Assembly (NCBI RefSeq): GCF_020382885.2
Contig: NC_058508.1
Coordinates: 3,340,055-3,404,054, forward strand
DNA: 64,000 nt
From: Scatophagus argus
Lineage: Eukaryota; Chordata; Actinopteri; Scatophagidae
Direction of reading: 5' to 3'
The position numbers were made by a program, and so were the translations under genes. The notes beneath the pieces were generated by a model, which was not told the origin of the DNA, did no database searches, and saw only the letters and a list, made by a program, of their open reading frames with translations. Shown here piece by piece: positions 46,594 through 59,300 of the stretch; the first letter of the stretch is position 1; every line of letters starts with the position of its first letter.

Positions 46594-49500
46594 CTCTTGT
46601 TGCTAGGCAACTGTTCAGTTGGGCTGATCTCTAACAGGGACATAAGCAGTCATGTACTGCAACACTGCAAACAGCGATTTATGATGTATTGCATATTCCC
46701 AAAAAAATGCAATGTTTGGAATGATAAAAATTAATAAACTGAATAAACTGAAGCTGAGGAAAATACATTTAAATAAGAAGCAAAAATAAAGAGATAGTTA
46801 GACAAATTTTCACTAATAGAGCAGACAGCTCTATGTAACCCAAATATAAAGAGTTAACACTGATTCAAATTCAGACTCCCTGCTGGAGAGAAGGGCATCT
46901 AAAACACCTTGCTTAGTCTGCTGCCAGTGCAACATGGCCCTGACTAAGTGGTGGAAAATGAATGAATTGATGGAAAATTGTGATATTAATTTTCAAGTCA
47001 AACTTTTACAACATTTATTCGGATTTCAAAATGGGGGGGGCAAAATTTGTATCCTAAATCAAAAATTAATTAAAATGAGCTTATAATTTCAATCATCAAA
47101 ATCAAAAGCTAGACTGAGCATACATCCACCTTGGGTTGGGCAATCTGGTTAAAAAATAACATCACAGTCTATTTAATCTCAATCATGATCCACACTATAA
47201 ATTAGAATGTTTTTTCTCAATGTTGAAATGCCTTGTAGACAATAGTCAGACTTGAAATAGCCAATGAATGTCTCCATGTTCACATTAAAACACAATATTT
47301 CATGTTTTTTTTCTGAATCCACCTTCAGAAAATAAGCTCAAAGCTTCAACAAGAGACTTTAAAAGACTGTACCTGATAAATGTAACCATTGTCAGTAACA
47401 GACGGCTGGTTGGTTGTAACACTGCGAGGACCCACAGCCATCTTCAGTATCTCCTCACAACCTGGCAGAAAAGAAAAGAAAAGAAAGAGGAGGGGGAAAA
47501 ATAAGGCACAATAAGAGTTACTACATCTCACCTTCTGCTGTGTTTCAGGGTGAGATGGACAATGTGCCATTCTGTAGTCTGAAGAATAGTTTGGCATTTT
47601 GGGGAAAATACTTTTGCAGAGAGAAAAGATGAAAAGACTGATAGCACTCTCATGTCTGTAATGTAAATATATAAACAATAGCCAGCAATCAGTTAGCTTA
47701 GCTTAGCATAAAGACTGGAAACGGGCAGGAACAGCTAGCCTGGCCCTGTGCATACGGGATTCACCTGCAGTTCTTGCAAAGCTTACGATGTATTCTTATT
47801 GGGGAGGGAAAGGGCACATAAAATATAGCATTTAGCTAACTATCCCATATACCGCTTTTTTACATCATATGCATCTACTATGTTTCCTACCTTTGATGGC
47901 AAACACTCCGTGGCAAAAGTCTTTAAAGTTGATCTTCCCATGAGCATTAGGATCCAGGTATCTGGTCAACTTCTTCACCTGTGAGAGACAGAAGGAAAAA
48001 CTCTGGTCCAACTTTGGTCCAAACTGAAATATATTAACAATTACTTTTAATCAATTAATTTTACAAGAGTTCCCCAAATGTTGACTCCTACCCTACTATT
48101 CTAGCTTCACTATTAGTGTGGCATGTTTGGTTTTGAGTGAAATAAATGAAATTAAAAACTGCTGCACACTCCCTTAGGTTCATGATTAAAAAAAACTGTA
48201 AAACTTCCATCAGCCTCAGCAGTATTTGGTAATTAGCAAATGTCATGCTAAAGCACTAAACTAAGATGGAAAGTACAGTTAACATTACCCTGCTAAACAC
48301 GGCATGCTAATAATGTTAATGTGAGCACGTTGCCATGCTGACTGTTGTGATCCAAACTAATGTTCGTCAGATGGTCGAACAGCATTCGAAACACACTCCT
48401 CCCAAAACGTTTTGAGATTGAATTTGAGGAGAGCTGCATCCGACAAACTGACAACGAAACACTCACACCCGCCTCATGCACAATTGGCCAGAAGTGCTGA
48501 GGTGAGAAAGTAGGCAGGCTTTGAACTTCTCCATTCTTTATACAACTATTTCTATCACTGTGTACAAAGAAGTGCAACACTGTGAATGTTCCCTAAAAAT
48601 ACTTTCTAAAAGTGAGCACGGTTATCTCCATATTTAAACACTTCAGAGGATATGGGAGACACCTGCACAGACCCACTTCCAGAGGGCTCTGTAGCCTTGG
48701 TCTGCTCAGGTAACTTGAGTTTACAGTCAGAAGCATCACCCTAACTGTGTGTGATGTAGGCTTTGATAAACAAACAGCTGTTCTCATATAGACCACTTCT
48801 TCTGCTACTCCTGGCAGTCAGCATATACACAGGCTAATCTACACAATGATACAGTAAACCTTCATAGACTGCTTTGGGCCAAATTTCCACGGTAGGACAA
48901 TAAAGCCTGCCAATAATAAAGACTGATTTTATTACTAACTGGATCTACAGGGGCTACTTAATGCAGTTTTTATGGATGTTATCGAAGACTATCAGCTGCT
49001 GCAAGACATCATCAAATAAGCAGGCTATGACGATACACGTTGCTATTGGATAGGATCTCAAACAGAGTGAAATAAATGCTGCATTTCAGTGGCAAATTTC
49101 CAACGTTTTAAAACGTTTCAAAATTTACAATGTTTTAAAATGTCAAACAAATGAATCACCCCAACAACAGCCAAGGCGCAGGAGCCTGTTCAATATATCT
49201 CTATATAAGATGCATCTGTCGCAACAGTAATTCACAGTCACGAGGATTCCAGCATTTAGTAGCTGAACACAAATCATCACAGCCAGACCTGCAGCTCTTC
49301 ATAGAATTATTTGTAGGTTTGCTATGATCAAATTGTCTACTCAGTAAATCTGAAGGACGGCACAAACCGACTTTACATTTCTGCAGTGATAATGTCTTCA
49401 CATAAACTCGTCACAGAGAGGTTTACTCTGTGAGCTTTCTTCTTTTAGAGAGCAAACAAAACCAGAATTGCCTTCTACAGGATGTATAAAGGGGTGACGA

Positions 49501-52500
49501 AGGTGAAAGAATGTCTTACATGGCGCCTTACAAAGCTTCTATGCACCAGGGAAAATTTGTGTGAATTAATCTTAACAGGTTTTACATTGTGAAAGAAGAG
49601 GAGGAGCAGAGAGAAGTGTAAAAATAAAGATCACAGCTGAAGTTAAAAATAGAGGGAAGCATTGGAGTGTGAAAAACATAACAGAGCAGAACAGAGCGAG
49701 AGAAAAAACAAGCTAGTGCATCACGTATATAAATGTGCAAATACTGATTATAGCAGCTTTAGGTCAATTTCCTAGCTTTTTCCTGAGCTTTTCAGCCACA
49801 TCTCACTGTCATCCTCTGCAGATAGAGTTTACTCAGGTCCTAAATGACTGAATGGGTTTCTTGTGTCGGTGACTTGTTCATGTACATGCATTATCGGCTA
49901 TTTTGTTGCATTCAGTTGTGTCATGAACTAAGATGTGTTTGCCCACATGTCCCCAGTGCACAGAGCACTGCTGACAGCGCCATTCAGCTTCACCTTAAAG
50001 CAGCTTATTTCTGCTCCTTCAACTCAGCTACGCTTCCAATACAGTTGAGGTAACATTTCCTTTGGCTGAAATAACTCTGCAGTCACACATCAGAAGATTA
50101 TGGCACTGACTCTGACAGTCATTCTCAGAGCACGTGTTATGAATACCACTTGGACACATGCGCTTTGATGCTGAAATTAGCTTTGATGGGAGAGGGTTTC
50201 TGAGTCTGGATAAACAGATCAAAATGAGCAAGAGCAAAGTGTACACTGTGGGACCAGACCGTCATCTACAGATCCACACGCTGTCTGACAATTGTTATCT
50301 CTCTCTCTCTCTCTCTTTCACACACACCCACAAACACAACTCAGTGTCACATCATCAGACAGATTTAAATGCAAATGTCAGCATGCTGCGTCTAAAGCTA
50401 ATACGGCTCTGTGTCATCCATTTAATGTCAAACACTCACAGACTCTTTAATGTCAGACAGGCAGAAACCAGTGTCAAATAATCCCTCAGCACATTATTAC
50501 GAAGCTCTTACACAGAGGTCACTATTTGTATTTTTATCTAATAGCCCTTAATTTACTGTCCCAGAGACAGGACACTGCTTGGAAGAACCAGAGACCTGAG
50601 CCAGGCCATACAGCAATGACAGCAATAATATCATACAGGGTTAATACTGTTGTTAAAAAAAACATCCATCCATTATCCATCCATGGCAAGTCTTATTAAA
50701 AATCATAATGGAACATCTCTAGATAAAACCAGATTGTACAACATTTTTTAAAAAGATACATACTTCTTATTTTGTAATAAGAAGTATGTATTTGCTATGT
50801 GACAACCAAACCATGAGGAATTTGTTTTATTTTAAGTTTTCTATTTTTAGTGCAGCATGATACCAGCTTGTATTTTAGAGAATCAAGAATCAAATACTGA
50901 AATAGCAAACATTTACTATTTATATATATATGAGACAATCCCTAGTGCTTACTGTATTTATGCAAGCATAGAGTGCAGGAACAGCAGTGTGGTTAAAACA
51001 TGAAGAATAAGTGGCAAGATGATGTTCACAGTAGTGAATATAGAAACTGACTTCTATATGGTGACCAGTTTTGGGTGATTATGGTGATTAGTGTCACTGG
51101 AGAGAATTTGTTTTCCATATGAAACTAATGTAAATACAGAACCGGTGCAGTAAACTCTACCTCACTGGCTGTTTTCAGCAGCTAGGCGGATCATTTCATT
51201 ACTTATTAATCGACCAATCCGCTCAGCAAAGCACTCGTCGCCACGGTGACAAAGAACACCGAGATGAGAGAAACAGCGAGAGGGGAGGAGGAAGATGAAG
51301 AAGCAGCTTACTCTTAGTACGACTGAGTTATTTTTAGTGATGTGTTCAGAGTGCTCAGCCGCCATGACAGCTTAAAGAAAAATTCCACTTCATTTTTCTT
51401 TCTATTCCGAGCTCATGTTTTACACATCTGTCTCCACATAACCTGATGTGACCAAACATAGTTATTCTAACACAGCAATAACAATTATCCAAGGAACTGG
51501 ATGGTAGTATTCTTCACTTAAAAGAAGACTAGTCCCTCACCTGGAACTATCACTTTTAGTGAACTGCAAAAATGAACAAAAATTGTGCTACAACATATAG
51601 TTTATATTACTGTTTTAAGATTTATTTCCAATTAATGCAGGTTCACTGGTTTTATTTGTTTTTTTTTCAGCTGGCAATGAAAAAGCAGAAACCTGCTTGG
51701 AAATGGTATGCGTAATTTAAGATAACTGTGTTAGGTTTCTGTGAGCTAATGCAGTTGCATGTATGGATGATTGAACACCCAGGTGGATTTAGATTTGTTT
51801 GGCAAACAGCCATATATTCATAAAACTGCAGTGTGGGCAGAGACAACACTGTACACAAGAGTAAGGTAACTTTGATCAAAAATATTGGCATTATGTGTGA
51901 ATTACTCTAACAACACCTTTGAAGATTAAATTTCATGGCATACTGAAATTAACGAAATCCATGTTTACAACACTCAGTGAGGATCAGACCAAGTCCAAAC
52001 CGTCTCCAGTCTAATCCTACATATGTATCCACATTCCGTTACAAAGAGAGCTTTACTCTGTAAACAATCCATGGATTGAACAGACTGATATATTGGGCAG
52101 AGAAACTGTGCATTAATGTTTGGCAGCAGCTCTCTACAGTCATCGCTCCAAACACACTAGCCAGCCAAACATTTGGACTGATGACAACAGATAATCGGCT
52201 CTAAATCTTAAGATATGATAACAGCATAGAAGAGGAAGCTGCGGCATCGTGGTGTAAGCAATCAAATGAGGAATGAGAAGCAGGTGGAAACCATGCTAGC
52301 CCAGGTTCAATAGAGCGATCTCGCATCATGGGCTGACAGAGCGCTCTCCATAGTACTGAATGTAAGGCTGCCATTGGTTGCCACACCCCTGCTGGTACTG
52401 TCAGCTCTAAAATTAGCTATTCTGCAACTTCAACATCTTTTAAGACACCTACTACACCTGCAGCCAATTTGAACCACATTCTTAGTATTATGAATCTAAA

Positions 52501-54275
52501 GACACCGTGCCCCATGTTCAGCAACCATGGCATTTTGGCTGCCGGCACAGAAGCTCACAAAATGATGTTCAGTTATAGGTGTGTAGCCACATGGAAATAT
52601 AGTGAAGTAGCTTGGCTTACTGCACCAGCATGAATATGGAGTCACACTGATATGATGTCTGGAAAACTGCACATACTAAAATCCCAACCCATCAGTGGTC
52701 CAGAATCTAACGGATGGACAATATGACGACCCACACAAGAAATACACAAAACGCGGTTCATTCTTTGGAGGAATGTTCACCTCTTCAAGCCTCTAAAATG
52801 ATTCAAATGAACAGAGAATGTTGAATTAGATGAGAAATTACTTATACACATGCAAATTGCAACTAGGCAAAGTTGTTCTATATCAGGTAGTCACAAGAAA
52901 ATAATGTTAGGAAACAATGCCTTAAATGAGGAAGTACTGGGGCTTCGCACTTATTTTTTTTTTTGGCTATGTTAACTTCTACAGGTATATTCATTGTACT
53001 GACTTAACGACTGCTGCTTGACCAGTTCATGGTGGGGTCACACCATGAAACAGCAATACAGAAATCTGAAGTTCACCTCATTGCATGTGCTCTGATAAAA
53101 CTATGACGAGAAAATGAAACTCAGCTTAAAGTCTTCACATCACTCTTAAAATCATTAAGACTGATATTTTAACTAACTTTAATTTCAGTATGAACATACT
53201 CATGAAAGAGTACATTTCCCAGAAAATCAATTAAGGACCTCTATGTTGGTAAAGTAACCAGACAGGAAGGTTTATATACCTTTAATTGATGGAATTACAC
53301 ATAAACCTGAAGCACTACATCAAATTATGCAAAACTCATATAAAAATCAAATATTGCCACCAGGTCTTGCTTAATGATTCGCAGAAATGTCCACTGTGGC
53401 CTAACAGAACTAGGCATAAAAGTGATAGATAATACTGTATAAACATTTTTATTCTTGTACGGATGTTGAAAATTAGTGGCATCAATGAGAATCTCTTTCT
53501 CTCAGTTTATGAGGAGAAAAGAGCAAAAAGCTGTCACAACATACATGTTGTCATAACGGATTAAGAAAAATACACCACAAAATGGATGTAGACTGACAAG
53601 AGACCAAATTATTTTTTAAGTCAAAATAAGCTGAAGCTAAACGTCCAGAGCTGATTCAAAAAATATTTCTATAGCTGTGAGCTGGAGGGCATCTGTTAAA
53701 ACGCCTGCTTAGCTTTTCTACTGTTGTTACCTCGAAGCAGTTTCAGTGGTATGAAAAACACACAGCAGTGCTTCTCTAACACACATCAACATTAGGACAA
53801 ACACAATTAAGAAGTGACAAACAAGACGGGTTTGCAGTCATTAGTCTTTTTTAAAGCAGCACGCCAATCCAGAATATTCGCTGACGTTACTGGCTAACGT
53901 CTAGGTCGTGAGTCACTTATGCTAGCACCTCTGGCACACCTGTGACGTTTAAAACGCAGCTTAGGACAGGTTGTTTGTCTGTTGCTGTCAGATGCTCATA
54001 TGGTCTACTTGTCACCACTTGTTACTGACAAATATAACCCTGACAGACTGCTGGTTAAACACAACATACGTATGTAAAGCGGCTAACGGTCGAGAGTTAT
54101 CCAATCATCCCCAGACTCTCACCTCGTCTCCTTGACCGAACTGAAGACCGAGGTCCACCAAGTGCTCCACCCGGATGAAGCCGTCAGCATCCTCGTCACA
54201 CACGTCGAAAACCTCCTTCAGTCTCCTCAGAAACTGCAAGAGCTGCTCTTGGTCCGGAAAAACACGGCCTTCCAT
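36767..54275 (-). CDS. rab11fip4: Rab11 family-interacting protein 4 (class II FIP), complete, 602 aa
   Basis: Effector that binds Rab11 (and Arf GTPases in relatives) on recycling endosomes and acts in membrane traffic and cytokinesis. Fifteen coding exons, all in phase: 54123-54275, 47891-47978, 47373-47461, 43061-43224, 42713-42874, 42064-42198, 41458-41493, 41122-41230, 39878-39981, 39211-39351, 38301-38382, 37770-37907, 37546-37692, 36974-37117 and 36767-36883. Exons 1 and 2 encode the EF-hand region with loop DEDADGFIRVEH, where position 12 is His rather than Glu, so calcium binding is doubtful; human FIP4 is also degenerate there. The middle is acidic and Ser-rich (EEQFEDYGEGEDVD). Residues from about 310 onward form a long coiled coil. 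The last exon carries the Rab11-binding domain ending ILAILDHNPSILEIKS. The final Ser differs from the usual His. Human FIP4 is about 637 aa. FIP3 is the only close alternative; FIP4 fits better over the SELLDIYCSQCCKK and SPNRKISSTAFGR blocks. Confidence 0.93.
40550..40705. repeat. Fragment of the dispersed 'GATGGAATGTGACTAACTAC' teleost repeat
   Basis: The segment runs from AACCAGTGATGGAATGTGAC through TGCTACTTTATACTCCAATG and TTGCACTTTTTACTCCAGTT, the same family as 7838-8465 in reverse orientation. It lies in the rab11fip4 intron between exons 8 and 9. Confidence 0.6.
41089..41113. repeat. (GT)n microsatellite beside a rab11fip4 5' splice site
   Basis: GT units end eight bases before the donor of exon 8 (exon end 41122). 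In the transcript this is a CA-rich tract starting about eight bases into the intron. Confidence 0.85.
42246..42630 (-). mobile_element. Tc1/mariner-like non-autonomous element in rab11fip4 intron 5
   Basis: Terminal repeats are visible at both ends: left TACACTATATAGAAAAAGG, right TTTTTGTCTATGTAGAGTAT. The ends face inward and sit at TA dinucleotides, as expected for Tc1/mariner. The minus-strand interior translates to pieces of a Tc1 transposase C-terminal half, including GPFLFQHDCSSQSK, with frame breaks and deletions, so no active protein is encoded. The element is about 385 bp and its left end lies about 47 bases upstream (in transcript terms) of the exon 6 acceptor. Confidence 0.82.
43890..43942. 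repeat. (AC)n microsatellite
   Basis: About 26 AC units in the rab11fip4 intron between exons 3 and 4. Confidence 0.93.
46559..46592. repeat. (TC)n microsatellite
   Basis: About 16 TC units. Confidence 0.9.
47560..47800. repeat. SINE/MITE-like teleost repeat ('TTAGCTTAGCATAAAGACTG')
   Basis: The order AATAGTTTGGCATTTTGGGG, GCACTCTCATGTCTGTAA, CAGTTAGCTTAGCTTAGCAT and AAAGACTGGAAACGGGCAGG matches a very abundant fish interspersed repeat. It lies in rab11fip4 intron 2. A related copy in the other orientation lies at 56570-56850. Confidence 0.65.
47979..54122 (-). other. rab11fip4 intron 1 (about 6.1 kb)
   Basis: The intron is bounded by GACGAG/GTGAGA and CTCTCTCACAG. Mostly A/T-rich sequence without recognised exons. 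It includes a perfect 16-bp inverted repeat at 50756-50791. Short open frames on both strands lack domain resemblance. Confidence 0.6.
50756..50791. repeat. Perfect inverted repeat (16-bp stem, 4-base loop)
   Basis: ATACATACTTCTTATT, loop TTGT, then AATAAGAAGTATGTAT, the exact reverse complement. A/T-rich and inside rab11fip4 intron 1. Confidence 0.9.
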
Positions 54276-54480
54276 TGTAGAGAGGAATGTTTATTTTTCC
54301 CAACCAAACTGACTGTTAAAGAATCGGCTTGACGGGCGCCATCATCGTCCCCATCCTCAGCTCCGCCGGACCGACTGGTACTGCTTCTGCTGCTGTGACA
54401 TAAGCAGCGTCGCTCGTTAGAGACGCGCGAGTTACGGAAAAGGACGATGATTTACGACTCCGGCACGAGGTATTGCGTCA
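54276..54480 (-). promoter_or_regulatory. 5' UTR and CpG-rich promoter region of rab11fip4
   Basis: Sequence upstream of the RAB11FIP4 ATG is richer in CpG and G/C (54320-54470, with GACGCGCGAGTTACGG-like runs) than its surroundings. No TATA box is obvious. Transcription start not determinable here. Confidence 0.45.
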
Positions 54481-55322
54481 CAAGCCAGCTGATAATAATC
54501 CAGGTGTGTTACCACACGCCTCCTGCTTTCCACCTAAACAAAATGGGACACGTCTATTGGGCAGCTCCTTCCATGACCGTGTTTTAGGTCATCAGATATC
54601 TGTCAAAGCTGACTTTCCACACCAGCTGCACTGTAAATCATCAAAATGTATAGAAGCCCATTTCTTCCAAATTAACTAGTAGTATATTAAATGTGAGGAA
54701 TGACAATAATAAAAATACTAGTAGTCCAGTATAATATAGTAACTTAGATTATGACTGAAACAAAAGTGTGGAATTTGTGGGAGATTCCTCTTCATATAAA
54801 TGAAACATTCATCAAAAAGCATACATTGGGATATTTTGATTCACCTGAACTAGATATATCTGTGTATTACACATTATTGAGTCAGTTTGTTGACTTGAAG
54901 AATAATCTCTTCTTGTACCATTGTCAGACTATCTTGACATTTAATTTTATCCAATAGATGTGTCAGTACAAGTGAATTTATTCAACAGTAGTTGTTCAAT
55001 AATGTAATGTAAAATAAAAATAAAACAAAACAAAAAACTGAATAAACTGCCTATGGTAGTGAGACAGCTTAACCTAAAAAACAAAATATAATATTTGAAA
55101 AGCCGTTTTGCTTTTGTGTGAAATTCTCATATGCTAGAAAGTTTTATTTAATGTCCAACACCTTGCACATACTGTATCACTTCCTGCTAGAGTAAAAAAA
55201 ATAAATTAATAAAAGTATGTTTATTATTTGTAAGCAAACTATCATGTAGTTGGCTAATATTTGACTTACTACTTCAAACTCAACAATATAATTTTGACTT
55301 AAAATGTTAAAGGAAATTCAAA

Positions 55323-55789
55323 TACACTACATAGACAAAAGTATCCACACAGATCTCTTTATGGGGCTGTTTTTCAGGGGTTGGGCTAGATTGCTTATTT
55401 CCACTGAAGTGAAATTTCAATGCTTTAGCATTAAGATGTGCCTTCCTCAACAGTTTCTATTACAGCATGACTTTGCCCCTGCGCACAAAGCAAAGTCCAT
55501 AAAGACACAGACCTTTGGTGCTGACTTCAACCCCATTGAACGCCTTTGGGATGAGCCTTAACGGAGATTAAGAGCCAGGCCTTTTCATCTAACATCAGTG
55601 CCTGACCTCATCGTTGCTCAACTGCAGGGCAAAAATTTCCTCAGAAATACAAAATCTTGTGGAAAGCCTTACCACAAGAGTGGAAGCTGTTATAGCTACA
55701 AAGCTGTCTGCGTATTCAGAATGCGATATGATGTAAGTCCCTGTTGGTGTAATGGTCAGGTGTCTCAATACCTTTGTCTAGCTAGTGTA
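55323..55789 (+). mobile_element. Tc1/mariner-like element with decayed transposase
   Basis: Inverted ends TACACTACATAGACAAAAGT and CCTTTGTCTAGCTAGTGTA flank about 467 bp. The plus-strand interior contains recognisable Tc1 transposase fragments: FLLQHDFAPAHKAKSIKT, FNPIERLWDEP and RLRARPFHLTSVPDLIVAQL. They are broken by a stop after DEP and by deletions, so the catalytic domain is incomplete. It is the best-preserved of the three related elements and lies between the rab11fip4 promoter and the coilin 3' end. Confidence 0.88.
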
Positions 55790-56066
55790 CCTTTGACTTT
55801 GGTATCTGATAATTTTAACCTACCATTCTGTTTCATGCATTCTTAAAATATGAATGAATTTATTTCCTTTTCGTGGAAGAAATGGGCTTCCATAAAACTG
55901 AAAATTTCTACACTGATTCCAAAGTGGAATTTTAATCTAAAGCAGGAGATGTTTTATTAAAAAAAACAGTTTAAACAAGACTGATAAACAGTCACATCAT
56001 TGTAAAAAACATAAAACCATTATGTCCCAGTCTTGGAAACAACCACTCATCCTATCAACATACTAA

Positions 56067-56092
56067 AGAAAAAAAAAAAAAAAAAAAAAAAG
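56067..56092. repeat. Poly-A run
   Basis: About 25 A in a row, 280 bases from the coilin stop codon. Confidence 0.9.
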
Positions 56093-56371
56093 TTCATATC
56101 CAACCCCAATTTAAATGGAACAATTATTAGATTTTCGGTAATATGCCTGTACTTTGCAACGCAGTATTTCTGTGCAGCGATGACTTATTTGGTAGCACAG
56201 AGAGGAAAATATAATCATCCAAAATTATACGCCTTAGCTGTGAGATCCAATGTAAAGCAGTGACTCCCATTTTAACAAAGTACAACTTAAAGGATCCTTA
56301 AATAGAGTTCATCTGAGGGAAATCCATCTTGCCAAACTGGGGCCATGTTCAAAGTCACTGTTTGGACAGCT

Positions 56372-59300
56372 TCAAATGATCAGCCTCGGTTCCAGCAGGG
56401 AGTCCCACCGTTCTGTCACCTGTGGGAGGAAGTGAAGGTGATCCTTAAACTATGATTATGCTAAGATCAGTTCAGGAAACAATACTGCAAATAGCACCGA
56501 AATTATAACAACATTTACATTCTGTACAATCAGCCATTTTAATCCCTCAGAAAAGAGGAGGAAAAGAGGGGATCACTGGGTGCACCCACTTGAAGGGTTA
56601 GGGAGCTAAAGCCTGGGCTCAAAGACTTTGGTTTGAACTGTGTCTGTTGACTGCTGGTGTCACTTAGCTGTTTCCCCCCTTTCTCTCAGTCTTTATACAA
56701 AGCTAGGCTAACCACATCCTGACTCCTGCTCCGTTCTGAACACACCGATGAGAGAATATGATATGGAACATTTCATCTCACTCTTTGGAAAGAAAGCAAA
56801 TTATCATATTTTCCATAAGCTGAACTATTCCCTTAAAAAGTGCTGATTGTGACCCAATTAAGAAAATAGTAGTTATGTGCTAAAGCTTACCCGAGAGCTT
56901 CTGGACACTGCATACTCCACTCTCTCCGAGCCATCCGGGTTCTGATAGACCAGGTCAAACTTGCCAGGCTCTACAGGAGCTGAGAGAGTAGATCATATTT
57001 CTGCTCAGAAAGTGTCAAATTCTTTGACGTTCCAGGTGGAATTTCTGTAAAACGCCATGCAGAGCTCCCCGAACTGATAATAACCAACATGGTCAGCTTA
57101 CAGTGTTAACACCACTGATTCCACTACTTTAGATTATCTACAAGGTGCTGAGAGTTCTGTCTATTAGAAGAAATTTTAGAGAAGGTTGCGGAAGGAAAAC
57201 CAGTGGTTTACATCTTGACATATTGACTCTGATGTAGGCATTTTAACAAGTGACTCATTTGCGTGTGTCAGCGGTCAAGTGATCCTTACATAGAGATGCA
57301 TTCTGTAGTTCCAGCTCAATCTGCTTGGTGGTGTGGTCAAAGCTCACAATCTTTCCCTCCTAAAATGCAGAACAGTATGCTGGGTGAGTCACGCGGTCCT
57401 TCCAAATAACATGAGCTCAACTGTCAGTTGACACCTTAGGTTACTGCAGCAGAAATGATTGCACTCACCTTATATTCTGACACCTCAGGTGTATAGTTCT
57501 CAGTAAGCTCCAGTAACTGTGAACATACACACAAATTCCTACATTGGACAGGCTGAAAACCAGAGAAGGTTCCACATTTTTGCTTGAAAAAAAGACTGAA
57601 GTCAAATTTGTTACTTATTCGTTTTTGTTTTTTGCTGTTTTTTTTTTTGTTTTTTTAATTCTACACCATACACCACCATTTTTTGTTAACCTGTACAGGA
57701 TGTATGAAATGTGGTTCTATGCAAAGCATGAAAATATGAGTGTAAAGTGTGTCTGTTTCTGTGCTGTGTATCAAAGGTTACTGTTCAAGTGTTTCTCCAG
57801 CGGTGTATTTTTTGTTCCCTATGACCTTTTATAATGGAAAAAAGCTTCTCTAGGAGTTTTAATGAGAAATGGTGTAGCTAATGAGACCATTCTTACCTTG
57901 AAGGCAATCTTCTGCCCCACCTGTGGAGGGGCAGCTAGCAGGGGCATAGAGCTGTAGTCCTGTTTGGGAGTACTTTCTGCTTTATTCTGCGCACACAAGA
58001 TACAAAGATACAAGGAGGCTTCATTAATACCTTCTCATACACAGTATTTCACAACAGACAGGTAGTGTGATGATTGTATTTAAATTTATGAAACATATTT
58101 AAGTGAACTGCCAATCAGAAGACAATGTGTCTGAGCCATGACTTAAATAAGCATCATTAGATTTCATTAATGTAACTGACTGGCGGCTAACTCGCCTCCT
58201 CAACCACAACTGCCCAACATGGCTTAGAGATCAATTATCGGAACTTTAAATGAAAATAAAAATGACAGCATTCCGCTGTCATTTCAAGGGCACACACCTG
58301 GAGGACCACTGACTTGTTGCTGAGTGAGTCGGTCTGGTAGGATGGCTCCTTGGCTCCGTTATAGTTGAACTCAAAGCTGCCATTCTGCCCTCTGATTCCC
58401 CCTCTGCCTTCACCCCATCTCGTCTCTCCACGGCCACCACGCCTGTTCTTTCCCCTGCCACGGCCTCTCCAAGCCTCACTACCTGCGCCGCCGGCCAGCT
58501 GGTGCACTGGCCTTCGGATAACGAGCTCGATCTCCTCTTCGCTGCTTGGGGTACAAGATTTCACATTTTTGTCACAGGTAGGCACCGCTACGCTTGCAGG
58601 TTGTTTCTGTGCACAGTTTGTGGGCTGCAGGACATGAGAAGCCTGCTGAGGTTTTGAATTATCGCTTTCTGTTGGGGTTGTGGACGTTAAAGGTTTGTTC
58701 TTTGACGAGGGGTTCGCACTGGTGGCCTCATCAGAAGAGGAGACAGTTTCTGAAGAGGAAGACGATGGAGGACGTGGTTTTGTCTGGGTGGGTATGGTGA
58801 GTTTATGTGCCTTGGGAGCAGCGGGGGTGGAGGAGTGTGTTTTGAGTGCTGGTTTTTGAGCAGCTGTTTTTTTTGGTGCTTCTTCTTCCTCACTACTGCT
58901 GCTACTGGAATCTGAAGAGGAGACATTTTGTGCCACTGGAGGCTTCTTGTTGCTTTTAACTGGCTGGTGTACCTTTACTGGGGTGTTTTTGGCACAGGCA
59001 GTTGATTTGGGGGTGACAGTAGGAGCCTTCTCCTGTGCCTTCTTCTTTTTCTTCTTCTTCTTCTTCTCTGTGCACTTTTCTTGTGAGTTCTTATTCCTCT
59101 CATCACCTGAAGCCTGCTTGGCCTCCTTCCCCTCGCTCCTTTTTCTCCTCTTCTTTTCCTTCCTCTCCACACTCACTCCATTTTCCCCTGGCCCTTCCTC
59201 CTCTCTGGGTCTCTGTCTCTTTCTGCAGTTTTCACTTGCTTGAACAGGAAAGCTGCCGTTTCCAATCACTGGAGCCAAATAGCTCACCTTCACTCTGGGA

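Larger units (their letters stand above)
43225..47372 (-). other. rab11fip4 intron 3
   Basis: The intron is bounded by a CAG/GTACAG donor and a TTTGTGTAG acceptor. It contains the AC microsatellite at 43890 and a TC run at 46559-46592. No other coding block was recognised. Confidence 0.6.

Noticed and set aside
51162-51365. Minus-strand frame MAAEHSEHITKNNSVVLR... as an alternative first exon of rab11fip4
   Set aside because: No donor in the right phase and no resemblance to FIP N-termini. The EF-hand exon at 54123-54275 already supplies a good start.
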